From the NCBI GenBank assembly GCA_029938985.1, contig JAOZTW010000205.1:1-8290 (forward strand): 8,290 nucleotides of DNA, written 5' to 3'. The position numbers were made by a program, and so were the translations under genes. The notes below the pieces were generated by a model. That model did no database searches. It was given only the letters and a program-made list of their open reading frames with translations, and was not told the DNA's origin. Origin of the DNA: Bacteroidales bacterium. GTDB taxonomy: Bacteria > Bacteroidota > Bacteroidia > Bacteroidales > JAOZQN01. Shown here piece after piece: positions 6,627 through 8,290 of the stretch (position 1 is the stretch's first letter; each line of letters starts with the position of its first letter).

Positions 6627-6715
6627 CACAATGTTTTATTATATAAAACTAAAAAAAACAGGAAAAAGTATATTTCAACATTTATTATTTTACTCCCCTA
6701 AATCCAAAATATGTT

Positions 6716-6743
6716 GTAAAGACAAGGCATGCCTTGTCGCTAC
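6716..6743. repeat. Palindromic intergenic repeat with GGCATGCC centre
   Basis: The core GACAAGGCATGCCTTGTC (6721-6738) is a perfect 18-base palindrome. Two mismatched pairs on each side are followed by GTA/TAC, making a 28-base imperfect palindrome. Its GC content stands out from its AT-rich surroundings. I recall very similar palindromes (GTAGAGACAAGGCATGCC type) as dispersed repeats in several bacterial phyla, so this is probably a decayed copy; that recall is unverified. Confidence 0.65.
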
Positions 6744-6744
6744 G

Positions 6745-6926
6745 GCAAAACCAGAAAAGATTTTTTTAAACAACAGTACTATCATGTATGCTTTAAGTTC
6801 AAACGATGTGGAGATTGGAAGACTAAGAGAAGTTTTCTTTTTTAATCAACTATCAGTAAATCAAAAATTAATTATACCTCAAAGGGTGATTTTTTGATAA
6901 ATAATAATTTTAACACCCTTTTTAAA
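6745..6926 (+). pseudogene. C-terminal remnant of an AAA ATPase with DUF4143 domain
   Basis: Frame 6745-6882 reads AKPEKIFLNN, then IMYALSSNDVEIGRLREVFF and NQLS. This matches the remembered DUF4143 C-terminal pattern KPEKIYLNNTNLMYAL...NIGNLRETFFYNQL. At the A-run 6881-6883 one base is missing. Restoring it gives PQKGDFLINN, the family's usual GDFLV step, which continues in the frame of the next gene. The N-terminal P-loop ATPase and the rest of the protein are absent. The fragment begins two bases after the palindrome at 6716-6743 and fades out before 6927. Intact relatives are widespread ATP-binding proteins of uncertain role. It was recognised from motif memory, without a search. Confidence 0.65.
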
Positions 6927-8199
6927 ATGAAAAAAATATTTTCATTTTTTATAGTAATGCTGATTTCAGCAAGTATATTTGCCCAAGTAGGTGATAAATT
7001 AAGTGCAGGAGAATTATACGCAGGCACAGGTTACAACGCAATAATTCCGCTTCACGGGGAAGAAGACGGCGACCAAAAATATATTGGAGTTTGGTTAGTG
7101 GTAGGCGGTGGTGATTTAATGAAATAGAGAACTCCTATAACTGGTGTGGATTCAACTATAACACAAGGCAATGAAGAATATAGTTCTGTCTAATTAGAAG
7201 GTTGGGTTACACAAGGAACTGGTTACATTTTTTTTGGATTTGCGTATGATATAACTGGTTCTTATCTTGAAGGAAATACAGATAATTTTGCAGGAATTGA
7301 AACAGTAGAACTATTTTATACTGTTGGAGGTGAAACGGAACAATCTATTACAATGAATTTTATAGATGAAATTTTTGTTGCAGAACTTCCATACTAACTT
7401 GCAGGAGCAACTGCTACTTATTATATTTCTGCGACCGATTTTTCTGATAATAATCAAACAACAGAAACATTTTCTATAAATTGGTATTCAGGTGATTGGT
7501 ATGGTCATGTGGAAGCAGAAGATACTGGTAATAATTTTGGTAGCCTTGATGAAATACAAATGGGAATTGTACTTAAACTTGGAGAATTTGAAGGAAAAAT
7601 AAATAAACTTGCCTATATGGTTCCTGAGTATTTCAATCCTCCATTTACATGGAAAATTGTAGAGATTATTACAGATGGTAACAATATTGAATGGACTGAT
7701 AATATACTTGTTTCGCAACAAAACGGACCAAGCGAAATGGTTTATTTTGCTTCTTCTTGGACAGAAATAGATGTGGAGTCTGATGTTAATCTATCAACAG
7801 AAGGAATAAGTTGGTTTTTGCAAACAAGCATACAAGAATGGGTATAGCTTGGTTGGTGCATGGTCTGAATATCCAGGAGATTAGACTTTAAAGGCTCATT
7901 TTTACAATGACGAAAGTAGTAAAATAGTTGGAACAAATTTAGAGAACTCTAACTTGTCAAATTATCCAAATCCTTTTATAGGGCAAACAACGATACAGTT
8001 TGATATAGAGAAGAATGGAAACGCCCAGTTATATATTTCGGACTGTTATGGAAAAAAAGTTATGATAATAACTGATAAATATTACACACAAGGGAGTTAT
8101 ACGCATCAACTGACATAGAAGCTACCAGCAGGAACTTATTTTTATACTCTTAAAACAGATAATAAGATAGTTACAAAAAAAATGATTATTCTTGATTAA
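6927..8199 (+). pseudogene. Decayed secreted protein with Ig-like module and T9SS C-terminal sorting domain
   Basis: The ATG at 6927 starts MKKIFSFFIVMLISASIFAQ, a clear signal peptide. The frame meets TAG (7125), TAA (7191) and TAA (7395). In between, the translation stays protein-like, for example ELPY*LAGATATYYISATD, which matches the IPGQPAGTTVEYYIEATD motif of bacterial Ig/Fn3-like modules. A beta-rich segment follows to about 7815. The reading then shifts (TAG at 7845 in the old frame) to the frame 7840-8199: GYSLVGAWSEYPGD, TAG (7882), TLKAHFY. The end is a type A sorting domain: YPNPF, YISDCYGKKV, TAG (8116), LPAGTYFYTL, KKMIILD and TAA at 8197. Intact, it would be about 424 residues and exported by the type IX system. 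Its function is unknown. No promoter-like box was found in front of it. Confidence 0.8.
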
Positions 8200-8290
8200 C
8201 TACTTAAATATCAAAAAATGCCAAAAAAACTTAACCTACTGTATTAAGACTTAATTATCTAAAGTATTATTATCAATAGTTCGTGCAGTT
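8200..8290. other. Right-end intergenic stretch, nothing recognised
   Basis: AT-rich sequence after the sorting-domain stop. No hairpin terminator, promoter box or open frame was seen before the window ends. Confidence 0.5.

Noticed and set aside
6592..6744. Plus-strand open frame upstream of the DUF4143 remnant, overlapping the MazG-like gene start
   Set aside because: Only the part after 6745 resembles a protein family. The earlier part is antisense to MazG, then noncoding sequence and the palindrome.
7488..7936. Minus-strand open frames at 7488-7721 and 7742-7936
   Set aside because: They are antisense to the secreted-protein pseudogene, whose plus-strand translation carries the recognisable motifs.

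Overview
The window looks like an AT-rich chromosomal segment of a Bacteroidota bacterium. Four things support this. Promoter-like TAnnTTTG -7 boxes lie upstream of pfkB, the tRNAs and polA. Most start codons follow A-rich leaders without a Shine-Dalgarno sequence. A small signal-peptide protein ends in a PID-CTERM-type tail. A degraded secreted protein still carries a type IX secretion C-terminal sorting domain. The genus cannot be resolved from the sequence.

Layout. Positions 1-593 hold no convincing gene but are dense in repeats: an element called A here, a nested hairpin, a short octamer-repeat copy (C3), an inverted-repeat pair and a full octamer-repeat copy (C1). Next come a PfkB-family sugar kinase (minus, 594-1517), two identical tRNA-Asn(GTT) genes (plus, 1739-1933), a bidirectional terminator and an ASCH-domain protein (minus, 1986-2441). 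The divergent gap 2442-2933 holds a third octamer-repeat copy (C2), a tandem 13-mer tract inside an inverted repeat, and the polA promoter. polA (plus, 2934-5711) encodes a full-length DNA polymerase I with all three activities apparently intact. Directly after its stop lies element B, an inverted diverged copy of A. The minus strand then carries a 65-residue PID-CTERM protein (5856-6053) and a MazG-like nucleotide pyrophosphohydrolase (6300-6626).

The right end is decaying. A palindromic repeat (6716-6743) abuts a C-terminal scrap of a DUF4143-type AAA ATPase (6745-6926, one frameshift). This runs into a secreted T9SS-cargo pseudogene (6927-8199) with five premature stops and one frameshift. 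Its signal peptide and sorting tail are still readable.

The intact genes are housekeeping or nucleotide-related (DNA repair and replication, nucleotide clean-up, sugar phosphorylation, Asn decoding). They do not form one operon or pathway. No new defence or mobile system is evident. The least explained signals are two families of intergenic repeats: octamer-repeat elements with 6, 5 and 3 units, and the A/B pair that differs in the size of a central hairpin.
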